From assembly GCA_948146395.1 (NCBI GenBank), contig OX411556.1, positions 4,997,083 through 5,061,082 of the forward strand: a stretch of DNA of 64,000 bases, in the 5' to 3' direction. A program made the position numbers and the translations under genes. Shown one piece after another: positions 1 through 12,360 of the stretch. Below the pieces are notes generated by a model. The model ran no database searches. It was not told where the DNA came from and saw nothing but the letters and a program-made list of their open reading frames with translations. Within the stretch, counting starts at the first letter, position 1. Each line of letters begins with the position of its first letter. This DNA is from Fragum whitleyi (Eukaryota; Mollusca; Bivalvia; Cardiida; Cardiidae).

Positions 1-232
1 ATAAAACCCGCCCTGCCATACCCATATTTATTGGCCAATTAGAATAAAGCGACAATTTTGAAAAGGGTCACCCAGGGAACATTCTGGCAAAATTTCATTG
101 AAATTTGCCCAGCGGTTTAGGAGAAGAAGAAGTTTTAAGAAGGGTGATGACACACGACGGACGACGGAGTCAGGGTGATCCTAAAGCTCCCCTTGAGCAC
201 GTTGTGGTAAGGTGAGCTAAAAAGGAAGAAAA
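1..232 (+). repeat. Bivalve tandem-monomer repeat, 3' end
   Basis: It shares CCCATATTTATTGGCCAAT, GGGTCACCCAGGGAACATTC and the closing GAGCTAAAAA with the larger element at 61546-62948. Only the last monomer and tail are in the window. Confidence 0.75.
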
Positions 233-764
233 TGATACGGACCATACAGCCGACTAATGGACACACAGGCGACCTTATACACTCAAAACAGTTTATTATA
301 TTATTTTTCAATAAACTTCTGCTCCATTTGAGTTATCAATTACATTTTTAATTAGAAGTGTCGCAAATGATTTTTTCATGATGAAAAACTATTTTCGCAG
401 GGAAGTCTTTTACTTCATGAGTTGCAATCTCAAGACAGTTTTTGGACGAAGTTCAATTGTGATTTCGACCTATGTGACTGCAATATTGGGCACTTTCTCG
501 GGTCATTGACAAGTCCTATGATTTGGGTCAATTGGTTGTTCAGTTAGAGTGTAAACTGTTAACTGTTAAATTTACTGATGCCCGTGACATCTATGACCCC
601 GAAACAATAGCGCTTTTCTTTTGGTCATGGGCAATATTTGTGTAAAGTTTCGTTATTGTAGGTCAATTTCTTCTCCGTTTATCAAGCGGAAAGCAAAAGG
701 TCAATGGACTGAGAGACAGATGAAATCAATATAATTATACTCCTCTTCTTCTGAGTTGGGGGTA
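233..764. other. No gene seen
   Basis: AT-rich sequence with no coding frame, RNA or repeat that I can name. Confidence 0.4.
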
Positions 765-1195
765 CAGCTAATAACATCGTGAAATTGAAAGGTGAACGAT
801 TTTGGAATGATTTAAGCATGATGTTGAATGAGTGAGCGGAGCGACTTTTGAGTGAAACTATGGGAGGGAATCCAATGTCGCTTATTTTGTTCAGAATGAA
901 CAAAATTAGCGATATATAAAACCTATATAAAATATGCATAAAAGTTCAATCAATAGCTTTCTATTTCGCCAAGAACCAATCAGGCGCTTTAAATTGCATT
1001 TATGTCAGTGAAATCGCGATTTGGTTCTTGCTTATTTCATTTTGAATGTACATGTTCATCTTATTTTTCTAATAACTTTGAGTGTTTTTTTTTATGGTTT
1101 GAGTGAGTGTTTGGAATAAATGAATGGAGCGCTGAGTGAGCGATTAAGAATGTTTTCTATTGAGATGAATGTCAATTTCACGATGTAACTAACTG
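765..1195 (-). mobile_element. MITE-A, complete (431 bp)
   Basis: Flanked by TA on both sides (763-764, 1196-1197). The ends are inverted: CAGCTAATAACATCGTGAAA and its counterpart closing in AACTG. Near the left end is the family's inner palindrome (ATTTTGTTC...GAACAAAAT). The TA duplication and CAGT-type ends suggest mobilisation by a Tc1/mariner transposase. It has no coding frame. Confidence 0.85.
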
Positions 1196-1197
1196 TA

Positions 1198-2361
1198 TGA
1201 TGGTGATGTTGATGTGTAAGAATGTGGAGAAAGCAAGTTGAACTAGTTAGTTTGTTTCAAAAAGCAAATTGTCTTGGTGATGGAATTCAATTGGACAAAG
1301 ATATTCATAATTCAATTAAAGATGTGGTGGCAAGGGTTTTATTGGATGAGTATATGGTTTTTACAATAAAACATTCATGTAGATAACTGCAATATGACGG
1401 AAAACAAACGACAATATGTTGCAAAAATATATAATAACTTTAAAAGTGTATCATCACTTTAAAAAGGGTATTTATTTCGTAGCTTAGACAGAAATTCACA
1501 ATATAACACCTTGAAAAAAAGTTAAATGTGTAATAAGGGCGTTCAGAAAGAGAAACTATACCTTTAATAGAAGCTATAACATAATTCTACGAAAAACAGG
1601 TCGCGACCTTACTAAATAAGCAGATCACGTGATTAGTCTGTGCTATTTCCACAATACTGAGAAAACAGATCGCCACATTACCTAATAAGCAGATCACGTG
1701 ATTGGCTAGTGCTAATTGTCAATTGCTGACCTAATTGGACTTGACTTATCACATGATTTCCAAATATAGTAATGCAAACATGTGATAGTAATTTATTCGT
1801 ACGCAAGTTTCAATTAATGTCGCTTAAAACATAAATTAGCGTGTTAATAATAAACACGAAGTGATAGTTGTGTAATTGTACAGCATTATTACTTTTTGAT
1901 GATGAAATAAACTGTATGTCTTTGTCAAGTTGAGATATACAAAATAGGCCGAAGTGTATTCACATCCTGTTCACGTGATATGTGTTCTCAAGAAACCCGA
2001 AATGAAATTATCTTGTGTTCATTTTGCGGTTTTGTTAAATCTAAGTTGGAATTGCTCCGCATTCCAACTTAAAAATCAGACTATACAACAAATTTTCATT
2101 CTATTGTTAATTAAGGTATGCGTCATTTTGATGGGTTTCAATTATCCGACCCGTCATTTTTCTCCGCGCTTTAATGCACCATTAGATATGCACAATAAAC
2201 AACCCAAAATTTAACTTGTACTATATATGTACAAGTTTAAGTGGGCGATCAAAAGTCAGATTTGTCTATACAAGTTTAGAGAAAACTGACCTTTGATAAC
2301 TCACCAGAACTTGTGTGTGTCAATGAATAGTTGAATCATGTGTTTTCATTACAGAATGGTA
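1198..2361. other. No gene seen; short tandem duplication within
   Basis: AT-rich DNA. The only structure noted is a duplicated block near 1591-1717 and a degenerate relative (2223-2305) of the hairpin at 24636. Confidence 0.4.
1591..1717. repeat. Two-copy tandem repeat, about 70 bp
   Basis: AATAAGCAGATCACGTGATT occurs at about 1614 and 1684 within longer similar blocks. Each copy holds the palindrome ATCACGTGAT. Confidence 0.7.
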
Positions 2362-2798
2362 CAGTTAGGAAATATGGTGAAATTGACAATCATTCCGATC
2401 AAAACCATTCTAAATCGCTCACTACACGCTCAAGTCATTCATTCCAAACACTCACTCAAACCATTTAATAACACTCCAAATTTATCAAAAATGATAAGAA
2501 AAAAATACATTCAAAATAAAAATCGCTCGAAAAAATACGCGATTTACTGACTTCATCGAAGCGTGTAAGCGATTGATGGGTTCTTAGAGACATTAAGGCT
2601 ATTTATAGGACCTGTATACATATTTTATTAAAGGGAGGTAATAAATATCGCTTATTTTGTTCACCCTGAACAAAATTTGCCATAATGGATTACCTCCCAT
2701 AAAAGTCACTCAAAACTCGCACCACACACTCATTCAAGTTCATTCATAAAATAATTCCAAAATTATTCACCTTGTCAATTTAACGATGCTGTTGACTG
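2362..2798 (+). mobile_element. MITE-A, complete (437 bp)
   Basis: TA on each side (2360-2361, 2799-2800). The left end is CAGTTAGGAAATATGGTGAA and the right end GATGCTGTTGACTG. The GGGAGGTAATAA...ATTACCTCCC palindrome lies at about 2634-2700. Confidence 0.82.
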
Positions 2799-3023
2799 TA
2801 AATCTATGCGACGATCCTAATTCGTTCATTTGTATTTTTTCGTTCATCATTTTATACAAACAAAAGTTGCATTTCCCTATTCACAAAGAATCCCGAGCTT
2901 AAAACCCCCCACGCAGCTACGGCTTGAGTCGTTTCCATGAGCGTTCATCTGTATCCCTTAGTTTCATTTTTTCAAAAAAGTCTCTAATAGTCGTTCGACC
3001 AAAACATATTTCTTTTATATCTT

Positions 3024-3500
<477 letters not shown>

Positions 3501-4010
3501 CACTGTTGTACAGTGTCGGATCTATATAGATAAGAGGTGTTTTAAAAATTTACAACCAGAAATCATAACATTTTGGGCATTCGAAACATCACTCGGATTT
3601 TCTGTACAGCAACTATGATTGAGTGTAGTAATTCTGGGGCATTATTTTAGGTAAGCCGGCTTCTGGTGGTACTTTGGTCGAAACGTTTGAAGAGGAAATA
3701 AAAAAAAATATATACACTAATTCAATAAGCTTAGGTTTCTAGTTTTACACCTCTATGAAATCAATGCATTCCTTCCTCGTGTCCTAAATGATTCTTTTTT
3801 TATTTATTACACAAAATCTTTTATATATGTTTCGTGGTTTGTTGTTGTGTCGCGCCATAAAAGGTTAAAGTAAAAATATAACACTTCCGCGTGATTCAGT
3901 GCAAACTCATTTTTTTGGGTCCGCACTGCACTTTTAAACTAAAAATAATAATTTTTTACGTATTTCGGGATATGTCATTTGTATTTACGTTGCGTAAAAA
4001 AAGAAAATCT
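3501..4010. other. No gene seen
   Basis: AT-rich, with no recognisable coding or repeat structure. Confidence 0.35.
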
Positions 4011-4020
4011 ACTGAAACTG

Positions 4021-4150
4021 ACCTGCGTTCAGGATCACCAAACAGTGCAAACAGTTTTCCAATTATACCCCGCTTTGCACGCAGATGCACGTGCAAAGCG
4101 GGGTACAATTGAAAAACTGTTTTCACCGTTTGGTGATCCTCAACGCAGGG
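4021..4150. mobile_element. MITE-F, near-perfect palindrome
   Basis: The arms read CTGCGTTCAGGATCACCAAA... and ...TTTGGTGATCCTCAACGCAG, and match inward to GCTTTGCACG/CGTGCAAAGC, leaving a loop of only a few bases. A second copy is at 28590 and diverged ones at 36878, 23637 and 25570. As RNA it would be a long hairpin. Confidence 0.85.
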
Positions 4151-4402
4151 CTGGAATCAGATTCATCAGATGACGTCATGTTATGTTAATGTGTATCGGC
4201 AGATTCCATTTTTCAACATTCCAAAACGCTTTTTTTACCTCCTACACGCAGACTGATCCTTTGCTAGTGATTGAAAGGGTATGGTCGAGATCGACGGAAT
4301 CACAACTTCGCATAGACTTCAACTGGGGAACCAACATTTCTTTTTTAATGCATGCTCGTTTTGGTAATTCAACCAAGGTCTATGATTTTTTGATTGAATG
4401 GT

Positions 4403-4558
4403 AGTTTAACGCCGCTTTCAACATTATTTCAGTTATATCGCGGCGGCCGGAGCACCTAACAATGGATTCCTGGTATTTCTCTCACCTGTACTACCATTAC
4501 ATCCTTTCCTAGCCTCCGACTGCTATCTCACATAGGTTTACGATTATCTACCCAAGGT
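4403..4558 (-). mobile_element. SINE-1, truncated (tail and body only)
   Basis: The reverse strand carries the body (CCAGGAATCCATTGTTAGGTG) and tail (GAAAGCGGCGTTAAAC). The tRNA-like head is missing. Confidence 0.75.
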
Positions 4559-4859
4559 CTATGCAGGAACGATGTTGCTTTTATACATTCTGGAAGTGGC
4601 AATATACCGGAAGTAAAATCTTCTCACCTAGTAGTTTCACTCAGAAACAAGGCGCGTTCGTAAAACACTAATGTCCTTAGAAAAGGCAGTTTTTTTCTTT
4701 GATATTTGATGTTGAAAATTGACCTTGAGCTTATCAGCTAGAATTAACATTGATCTTCAAACGTGCGGTATGATGAGGGTATCCTTTAATCAAAATAATG
4801 AGCATTGTAACTTAAATAGAGTTGAAGTAATGGAAAAATATTTAGTTCGTAGGTAATGT

Positions 4860-4899
4860 TTCCGCAGACGGACGGACAGACAGACGGACGGACGGACAC
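4860..4899. repeat. GACG/GACA tetranucleotide repeat
   Basis: A short run of GGACGGACAGACAGACGGACG.. type, common at ends of bivalve repeats. Confidence 0.8.
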
Positions 4900-4965
4900 A
4901 TGAAAACCAGCATTACATGTCCCCTGTCTATCGATGCGGGGGCATGAAAAAAGTTTTGCTTAAGG

Positions 4966-5106
4966 AGGTGGAACCGTAATAGTTCCGCAACATTTCAGAA
5001 CTCATGAACTTTCAGAATGTTAACAGAGGTTTCCTAATGAAAATCATTGTTAAAGTTCGTTTCTTCCGAAACGTTGCGGAACTAGTACGGGCCTATTACC
5101 GTAACG
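4966..5106. mobile_element. MITE-G, hairpin element
   Basis: Inverted ends GTAATAGTTCCGCAACATTT and AACGTTGCGGAACTAGTAC surround TTTCCTAATGAAAATCATTG. Copies are at 48055 and 50726 in the lipase gene's introns. Confidence 0.75.
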
Positions 5107-5383
5107 AACCTGCGAAACTTATGACAAATTCTAAACTGTTGAAAACGTTTTTATAAAGAACGGGAAATGTTAAATGGGGCAAAGTAAATAAAATTAACCT
5201 TAAATAGCTCGTCATGGGTCGCGACTTTTCTTAATATTACATGAATACGCATATGAAATTTATGAATAGTGAAAATTTTTATGATAATATGTATTGGGTT
5301 TGTTTGATCAAACCTTGCCCTTAAGTGAAGCTATACTCAACTCTACAGTTATGCGAGATTTCTTTTCGTTTGTTTGTTTTATT
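5107..5383. other. No gene seen
   Basis: AT-rich, no structure recognised. Confidence 0.35.
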
Positions 5384-5628
5384 GTGGGTTTCCATGGCCT
5401 TCAATAATGTTCCGTCATTTCGGAGCGACTGGAGCACCTAACTATGGATTCCTGATATTTCTCACAGCAGTACTACCATGATATCCTTTCCTAGCTTTCC
5501 GCTTATATCCAACATAGGTCAACGTTTATCAACAAAGCGACGGGAGACACTAGTCGGAAAGGATGATTGTCGTCGTCGAGGATCGAACCCGGGACCTTAA
5601 ATGTCACATAACTTGACCACGTTCGAAT
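5384..5628 (-). mobile_element. SINE-1, diverged
   Basis: The B-box region GGATCGAACCCGGGACC is on the reverse strand, followed by the body (GGAGCACCTAACTATGGATTC). The A-box half of the tRNA-like head is degraded. Confidence 0.75.
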
Positions 5629-5826
5629 GAAAAATTAAAAAATAAATTAGATCAAGCAGAGGAAACCTATATCATAAAATATGATTACAGAATAATCATT
5701 CTTAACTCAAAAATACAGATAGCGAAATGTTCCGACCCTTGTCAGTCTGTACAAACTGAGGGATTTGACTCGAGACTTATATGTGTCCCGTCATATAATG
5801 TATCACGTCAGATTAATCTGGGAATA

Positions 5827-6572
5827 GTTAGTAACATTGTGAAATTGACACTCATCTCGGTCAAAGCCATTCCATATAAGTCGCTTAGCGCTCCATTCAT
5901 TCATTTGTTCATTGGTTTACACGTATTCATTCCAAAAATTTACTCAAACCATTCGAAAACGCTCCGCAATCGATCAAAAGAATTTCGAATTCGTTCAAAA
6001 CGATCACTATTTTGTTTTTAAATTGATTGAATTAATTGTATTGCAAAATTCTATTCCTGTGATAGATTTTAAAGCTTCCAATAGGGCAGTGAAGAGAAAA
6101 AACAGACAAGCCGCCTTCATAGCGCAGTTGGTAGCGCGTCGGACTGTCAATCTAGAGATCCCGGGTTCTATCCCCGACGGCGGCACCCATCCTTTCCGAC
6201 TATTTGTCTCTCAACAATAGGTTGATAATCGTAGATCTATGTGAGATAGCAGCTGCAGGCTAGGAAATGTGAATGTAGTACTGATGAGAGTAATACTAGG
6301 GATCCATTATTAGGTGCTCGAGCCGTTGCAATTTAGCCGAAAAATTGTTGAAAGCGGCGTTAAATCACACTAAAAAAGGGAAAAAAAAGCACAAAGCAGG
6401 CAATTTTGTATATTCTATTAAAGGGAGATAAAAAAATAATTTCGGCCAATTTGGAAGAAACAAGTGAAATCATATCACTTCCCTTGAATTCCACTCAAAA
6501 TTTGCTCATCGAACGCATTCCAAAATCATTCCAAGATAATACACCCAGTCCACTTCGCGATGCTCTTAACTG
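5827..6572 (+). mobile_element. MITE-A interrupted by a SINE
   Basis: The left end (AGTTAGTAACATTGTGAAAT) and right end (CGCGATGCTCTTAACTG) of one MITE-A are separated by a SINE at 6109-6376. The SINE is therefore the younger insertion. Confidence 0.75.
6109..6376 (+). mobile_element. SINE-1, complete, tRNA-derived
   Basis: The head has an A box (TAGCGCAGTTGG) and a B box (GGGTTCTATCCC) within a tRNA-like fold GCCGCC...GGCGGC. The body follows, then the tail GTTGAAAGCGGCGTTAAATC. It has no coding capacity; mobilisation would depend on an unknown LINE. Confidence 0.88.
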
Positions 6573-6873
6573 TAGCGCCTAAAGTATCGACCCTAGTCAT
6601 ATTATGTGAGCTGCGCAGAATGACTAGGAACGAACGATCTTAAATGATTCTACTGATTTTTTTCCCTTACAAAACATTTTCTTAATTTGAATCATCTTGC
6701 GAAGGGACTGGTTTGAGAAAATATGGTCATTAACTATCTCAGTCGTATATATTTATAACCTAGAGTTATGGCTCGTGTCGAAACTTACTCGTTATTACAT
6801 TTTTCATGTGAAATTACACGTAACGTGTGGCCAGATGGCCATACTTTGAAACTTTTAAGTAGTTCACCCCTAA

Positions 6874-7270
6874 TGAACAATTTTGAAACCTTTACACGAT
6901 ACGTATTTTTTCGATTGATACATTTCTGTCCTTTATGGTTGTTACGCGTCATTGCAACGTCATTGTTGTAAATGCCAATAAATAGCGACATTTCAGAACT
7001 GCTACGATTTTGATTTTTATCAACTCTCTGTAGAAGTATGTGATTTTAAATAAAAAATGGACAATTTTGAAACCTTGACATGATGCATTTCTGTCCTTTT
7101 GGTTGTTAGCGGAAAATAAGGACAGAGTATGTTTAATATGTATTACGTCATTGCAACGTCATTGTCGTACATGCTAATAAATAGCGACATTTCAGAACTG
7201 CTACGATGGTGATTTTAAAAAATGTTATTTTTATCGACTCTCTGTAGAGTAAGTGATTTTAAATAAAAGC
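6874..7270 (+). repeat. Two-copy tandem duplication, about 190 bp each
   Basis: ACAATTTTGAAACC..., TCATTGCAACGTCATTG and AATAAATAGCGACATTTCAG all occur twice (first copy 6874-7053, second 7059-7270). The second copy has about 30 extra bases and runs into a MITE-E right end. Confidence 0.8.
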
Positions 7271-7327
7271 TGATTTGCCTTAACCTTAAATGCAACGATC
7301 CGTTACTTAGGCTCCGCCCTGCCAGGG
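7262..7327 (+). mobile_element. MITE-E right end
   Basis: CTTAACCTTAAATGCA...GGCTCCGCCCTGCCAG matches the right end of the intact copies at 18886 and 33427. The left end is not clear, so the copy may begin within the duplication. Confidence 0.65.
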
Positions 7328-7532
7328 TAAAATCATGGATTAATTAAAACAACTTACGAAAATTGATGTCATAAACATTGGGTTAAAATCAATAGTTACG
7401 AGATTTATTTATCTTCTGAACCTTATGATGTTGGCAATAATAAGAAAATAATGGACAAGACAGTACATTTAAACGGTAATTACAACGCTCGATTGTAAGA
7501 CACTGGTCAGATTGCGCTGATGCATAGGCTTG

Positions 7533-7930
7533 CGTTAATTGCATTGTGAATGGACTCTCATCTCGATCAAGAAAGTTCTAAAACACTCGCTTTGCGCTAC
7601 AATCATTCATTCCAAACCCTAACTTCAGCCACACAAAAACGATCCAAAATTGCTCAAAAGCGCTTCGAAGTCGTTCAACATTGCAAACAAATAGATCAAA
7701 TAAATACATGGTTTTCTTGGCTAGCGTTGATTGTTAGGTTTCTGATTTTATCGTGAAGACACGAAATCAGTAAAAAAAAATCAGTCGTTTTTGATAATAG
7801 GAGGTTAAAAAATTATCGCTAAATTCGTCCAATTGGACATAATTATCGAATGTGATTTATCTCCCTTAAAATAATTCCAAATTCGTTCAACATACTCATT
7901 CAATTGTCAATTTCACGATGTTTTTAACAA
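7533..7930 (+). mobile_element. MITE-A, degraded ends
   Basis: The internal signature CATTCATTCCAAACCC, the GGAGGTTAAAAAATTATCGC palindrome and the right end TCAATTTCACGATGTTTTTAAC are present. Both terminal trinucleotides are eroded. Confidence 0.7.
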
Positions 7931-8280
7931 AATCTGTAAAGTGTATGAAAATTTCACCCCTCCCAATCCCTTGCAATAAAAAATTGGAATTCGCACATGT
8001 ACCAAATTTGTAATGGCATTGACCTTCACGACTATTGATATAAAACTAATTTTGTATCAATACATTGAATAAATGATACCACAAATAAAATAAATATTTT
8101 CGATCCACCTTTTCTTTCAAAAAATACGTTTTCTAAATATAAATAATTTCGTGTTTGTACTTTCTGTTAATCTTCCTATAGTGTTTACTTTAATGATCAA
8201 ACCACCCTTTTGTCGGACGTGCTAAATATTTAAACTCTAAAAGAAATATCTTCTATTGTAATATTATTTTGAACAATGAA

Positions 8281-8470
8281 TAAATAGGCGCTAGACTCGT
8301 GACTTTGAGGAACGTGGTTCGAGCCTCATCGTCTGCGGATGTGCTCTTAGGCAAAATCTCGATAACAAGCCAAGTCAATGCAGCTATAGAATTGGGTAGC
8401 AGTGGGTTTAAGTCATTGCCTCTTACCAAGGGACTTGAAAACATGACAATTGAGTTTTCCAGAGTGACTT
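8281..8470 (+). mobile_element. SINE-2, second tRNA-derived family
   Basis: It has an A-box-like GCGCTAGACTCG and B box GTGGTTCGAGCC. The body CTGCGGATGTGCTCTTAGGC and GGTAGCAGTGGG resembles another mollusc SINE type, unlike SINE-1. Assignment rests on the promoter boxes. Confidence 0.6.
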
Positions 8471-8739
8471 TTCAGTTTAAGCTTTCGTCGTAATCAAACT
8501 AAAAAAAAAAAGTTTGAACTTACAATAATTTTTATGTATTCATTTCAACTCGTTGACAGGCTTTCGGCTGTTACCATCAATTGATACATTCATACGCTTA
8601 TCCCCCGTACCTGCATATTAGGAAACCTTCATTTAGAAAAGACCTTTCTTCGGAATTTTGAAAATTAAATTTCAAAGTTTCAATATTTTACATAATTCTC
8701 TTATTTTTGACCCCATAGTACAAGGGTTAATGTGACGTA

Positions 8740-9177
8740 CTGTTCAGAACATCATGAAATTGACGAGATGAATGATTTCGGAATGATATTGGAATGAAAT
8801 TGGGAGGAGCGAGTTTTTAGTGAAATGAATGGGAGGTAATCCAATCTCGCTAATTTTGTTCAAGATGAACAAAATTAGCGAGATTGGAAAACCTTCCTTA
8901 AACAAAATATACGAACGTACGTACCCTTATGTTTGAGTGTCTTCGTTGACCAACCCGGCACTTTTACATCAACACCAGCCGATAAAATAGTAGAATATTT
9001 GGATCGATTTGAGAATAAATGTTGATCGTATTGAACGATTCCTGTGTATTTTGAAGTGATTTCAGAGCGCTTTTGATCAATTGGAGTGAGTGCTTGGAAT
9101 TAATGAATGGATCGCTGTGTGAATGATTTCAAGTGTTTTTGATTTGAATGGCAGTTTATTTCAAGATATTTTTTCTG
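8740..9177 (-). mobile_element. MITE-A, complete (438 bp)
   Basis: TA at 8738-8739 and 9178-9179. The inner palindrome AATCTCGCTAATTTTGTTC / GAACAAAATTAGCGAGATT is almost perfect here. Confidence 0.82.
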
Positions 9178-9187
9178 TATTATAGAT

Positions 9188-9640
9188 ATAGTTAATCACA
9201 CCGTGCAATTGACATCCATCTCGATCAAAATCATTTAAAATCACTCGCTAAGCGCCCCAAGGCACTAAATTCATTCACTAAAAAACGCTCCGAAATTGTT
9301 CAAAAAAAGCTCCGAAATCGTTAAAAATTAATCTTCATTTCAATCAAATCGATCAAATAATAGCATCATTTATTAGCCGATACTCATTTGGTAGCGTCTG
9401 CGAAGACAAACAAAGCTTACAAAGTAAGATGAATTACATGCATCGTGTAAGTGTGGAGGGTGGGGGTGGGGGTGGAGGGAAAGGAAGGGGGCATATGATA
9501 ATAAATTAGCGTTAGTATAATCATATTTGGACGACATGAGGGGTATTTTATCAACTTCCTTTAAACGTTATCAAAAACCGCTCTTCGAACTTATTCAAAT
9601 TCTTTTCGGAATCATTCCAAAATATTGTTTATTTTATTCA
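9188..9640 (+). mobile_element. MITE-A, degraded, head to head with its neighbour
   Basis: AGTTAATCACACCGTGCAAT opens the copy and TCGGAATCATTCCAAAATA marks the far arm. A G-rich stretch (GGGTGGGGGTGGAGGG) has been inserted near 9459. Confidence 0.6.
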
Positions 9641-10282
9641 TTTATTCATACAAACGCCTATCCTAATCAACCCCAGTCCTGCCCACTTATTCGGATTCAT
9701 ACATAAAAAAAATAATTTCAGGATGTTGAAAAAAAATCGATTTCAAAATTTTACCACACACATGTAGGTCTTGTATTGTACATTGTTTTTTGTGACCTTA
9801 CCGCGAATTTCCTTTGCCTTATTTATTATCTTATGGACAAATTATTAAGGGGGGGGGGGGCTTAATTATTTTTTATATATCTGAAGGATTACATGAATAT
9901 AAATTAAAAAGTGATGTTTTTATTTGCGGTATGAAACAAGAAACTTTATTATACTTGTGAATGAATCAATCCGCTTCGTTTAGTCGAAGTGAATAAAAGC
10001 TATTTGATCCTTATCCGGTATTGTTTACTTTACAGTACATTTATTGTATGTATATTCATTATGCCAAGCAAACAATTTCTATTGTTCTTGTTACCCTTTG
10101 CAATTTTGTTAATTCTGTAAAGTTTTGTCATCGTGCTGCGACACTATTTCGGGATTGATGACTGGAAGAACGTTCTTGAAAGCGAGAGGTTAATCTATTC
10201 ATTTGATCATACTGTTGAAATCATGGGATAGTCTCAAGTCATTTCATAGGAATGTCAAATAAGTTGAATTTTAAAATACCTT
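9641..10282. other. No gene seen
   Basis: AT-rich. It contains a run of 11 G at about 9850 and nothing else that I can name. Confidence 0.4.
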
Positions 10283-10610
10283 AAACGTATTACCTACAGC
10301 TTGAATGAGACGTAGTTTCGACGATAACTAGGATACTGAAATTCATACGCACTCAGATGGCAGTAACCAAATAATATGAACGATAAAGGCGATATATGGA
10401 CTGTGACGAAAGAAGATGAATGACCTCCGTCCGCTCCCCTTTTTCACGAATTGAGATTTGGTCAATAAACAAAACATAGTAACTACTGCTTGAATAAGAT
10501 GTAGTAACGATGTCATGCTCATTCGTAAACAATAATTTTCGAAAGGTGTTTTTGAAGCATTTCGTATTGCGCGCAATAGTAATTTTGCCCTTGAGCTACG
10601 TTTCAATAAA
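10283..10610. mobile_element. MITE-J, copy 1
   Basis: It shares GATAAAGGCGATAT.TGGACTGTGA, CCTCCGTCCGCTC and the imperfect hairpin TAGTAACTACTGCTTGAATA with 17560-17860. No coding frame survives in both copies. Confidence 0.65.
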
Positions 10611-10742
10611 TGCTATCTGAGGGGCGTGTTTGTGATGGGACTGGGATGCTACAGTTATAACAAAAGTCATCCTCAACAAACGAGAATCTTCAAGCAATTA
10701 GAGTCGTTTCTACTCTCGGAGATATGTTTGTTTGGTTGGGTT

Positions 10743-10997
10743 TTAATGACGTTTTTAACCATTTTTTCAGTTATATCGCGGAGGCTGGAGCACCTAACAA
10801 TGGATTCCTGGTTTTTCTCACACCAGTACTACCATTACGTTCTTTCCTAGACCAAGCTGCTATCCCATATGTATGATTATAGACCCATTGGTGGAAGACA
10901 AATAATTGGAAAGAATGAGTGCCGCCGTCGAGGATCGAACCCGGGATCTCTAGATTGACAGTCCGACGCGCTACCAATAGCGCTATGACGGCCTCCT
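10743..10997 (-). mobile_element. SINE-1, complete
   Basis: The reverse strand has a head with GTAGCGCGTCGGACTGTCAA, the B box GGGTTCGATCC and the full body. The A-box region has a small change (AGCGCTATTGGTAG). Confidence 0.85.
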
Positions 10998-11472
10998 CTC
11001 GGAGAGTAAAAATTACTAAAATGATAACATGGTGTTAAGCACGACAGAAATCCATTGGAAAGTATGCGGAAAATCATGGGTATCAATTACCGAAATCATT
11101 CAACGAAAATTTAAATTGATTGTCAAAATAGAGTCCCGGTTAAACAGGGCGACCATTATGAACTATAGTTGCTAATGGCTATACTAAAGTGAAATTGATA
11201 CTTTGCAGTTGAATTGCAAGTTTACCATTTACAATTCGATGCTTAATTTTTGAAGATTAAGAGTGGTCATTCTACCATAGTGCACATATATTTAGGGAAT
11301 TCCTGACGTTTCTTAAAATTCACAGATGAAGTTTATCAATAATAAATAAATAGCTCTGCCGAACTAATAGACGGCGCTATCGAACCTTAATCTATAGTTT
11401 AAAGTAGGCAAAAAAACATCTTTATCGGGTTACTTTTTCAATATACCGTTTATCGTCCGTGTAATTGCAAAA
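10998..11472. other. No gene seen
   Basis: AT-rich. Some short inverted repeats, none assignable. Confidence 0.35.
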
Positions 11473-11510
11473 CCTCGTAACTACAGTTTAGTAAAACTGT
11501 AGTTACGAGG
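11473..11510. repeat. Perfect 17-bp hairpin
   Basis: CCTCGTAACTACAGTTT, a 4-base loop, then AAACTGTAGTTACGAGG. The same core recurs in other elements in the window. Confidence 0.9.
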
Positions 11511-11827
11511 CGTTGCATTTACACTTTGATAACTGAATAATAATTTAATATATAATAATATTTAAAAAAAATAATAATACCTTTCACCTTTCACCAATTA
11601 AACATAATCCAGTACATTTAATGTGTGGCCATTCTGAACGACACCAATTTTCCGTTTAACCATTTAACACTGTACAGTATGGTTAAATGTTACACACCCT
11701 TTATCCCCCAGCTTTAAAATCGTCCTAAACTACGGTGTAAAGTTAGCGCCATCGCTATTTTTTGGTTTTGAGAGTACGACTACAAGGATTATCTAAAACA
11801 TTCCAACATGCCGATTTGTCAGTGCAT

Positions 11828-11871
11828 CACTATTGTAAGTGCCTATTTTTATATAGGCACTTACAATAGTG
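11828..11871. repeat. Perfect 19-bp hairpin
   Basis: CACTATTGTAAGTGCCTAT and its exact reverse complement flank a 6-base loop. A degraded relative is near 31310-31350. Confidence 0.9.
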
Positions 11872-11914
11872 TTGCAATGACTCCTCGATGCATTGCTATA
11901 GCTGTTTTTATACA

Positions 11915-12358
11915 TATTGTTAATGACATCATGAAATTGATCGAGCGATTGGTTTTGGAATGCAATTGAATGATTCAGAGGAGCAACATTTGAATGCGAT
12001 TAAGGAGAGGTAATAAATAATAATATCGTTAAATTCGTAATTAGACGGATTGTCGTTTCTTTCTTTACATGTATTTCATCCCTTTTATAATGTTCAGTTT
12101 GTGTGTCTTCAGAGACAAATCTGATATTTTAAAATCCATAGAAGCAAATAAATTCGTGGAATGATTTGAATTGATGTGAAAGGAATGATTATGGTTTTGA
12201 ATGATTTCGAAGCGTTATTGAACGATTTTGGAGATATTTTAAGCGATTTTAGTGTGCGTTTGGAATGAATGAACGGAGTGCTGATTAAGTGATTTAGTGG
12301 GGTTTTTTTGTTTTTTTTTTAAACGAGGAAAATATCAATTTCGTTTTGTTATAAACAG
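11915..12358 (-). mobile_element. MITE-A, diverged
   Basis: The left end GTTAATGACATCATGAAATT and the right half GTTTGGAATGAATGAACGGA...ATCAATTTCGTTTTGTTATA are recognisable. A poly-T tract interrupts the right arm. Confidence 0.7.
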
Positions 12359-12360
12359 TA

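Noticed and set aside
6109..6181. A functional tRNA gene
   Set aside because: The head has A and B boxes, but it is continuous with a SINE body and tail found in many copies in the window.
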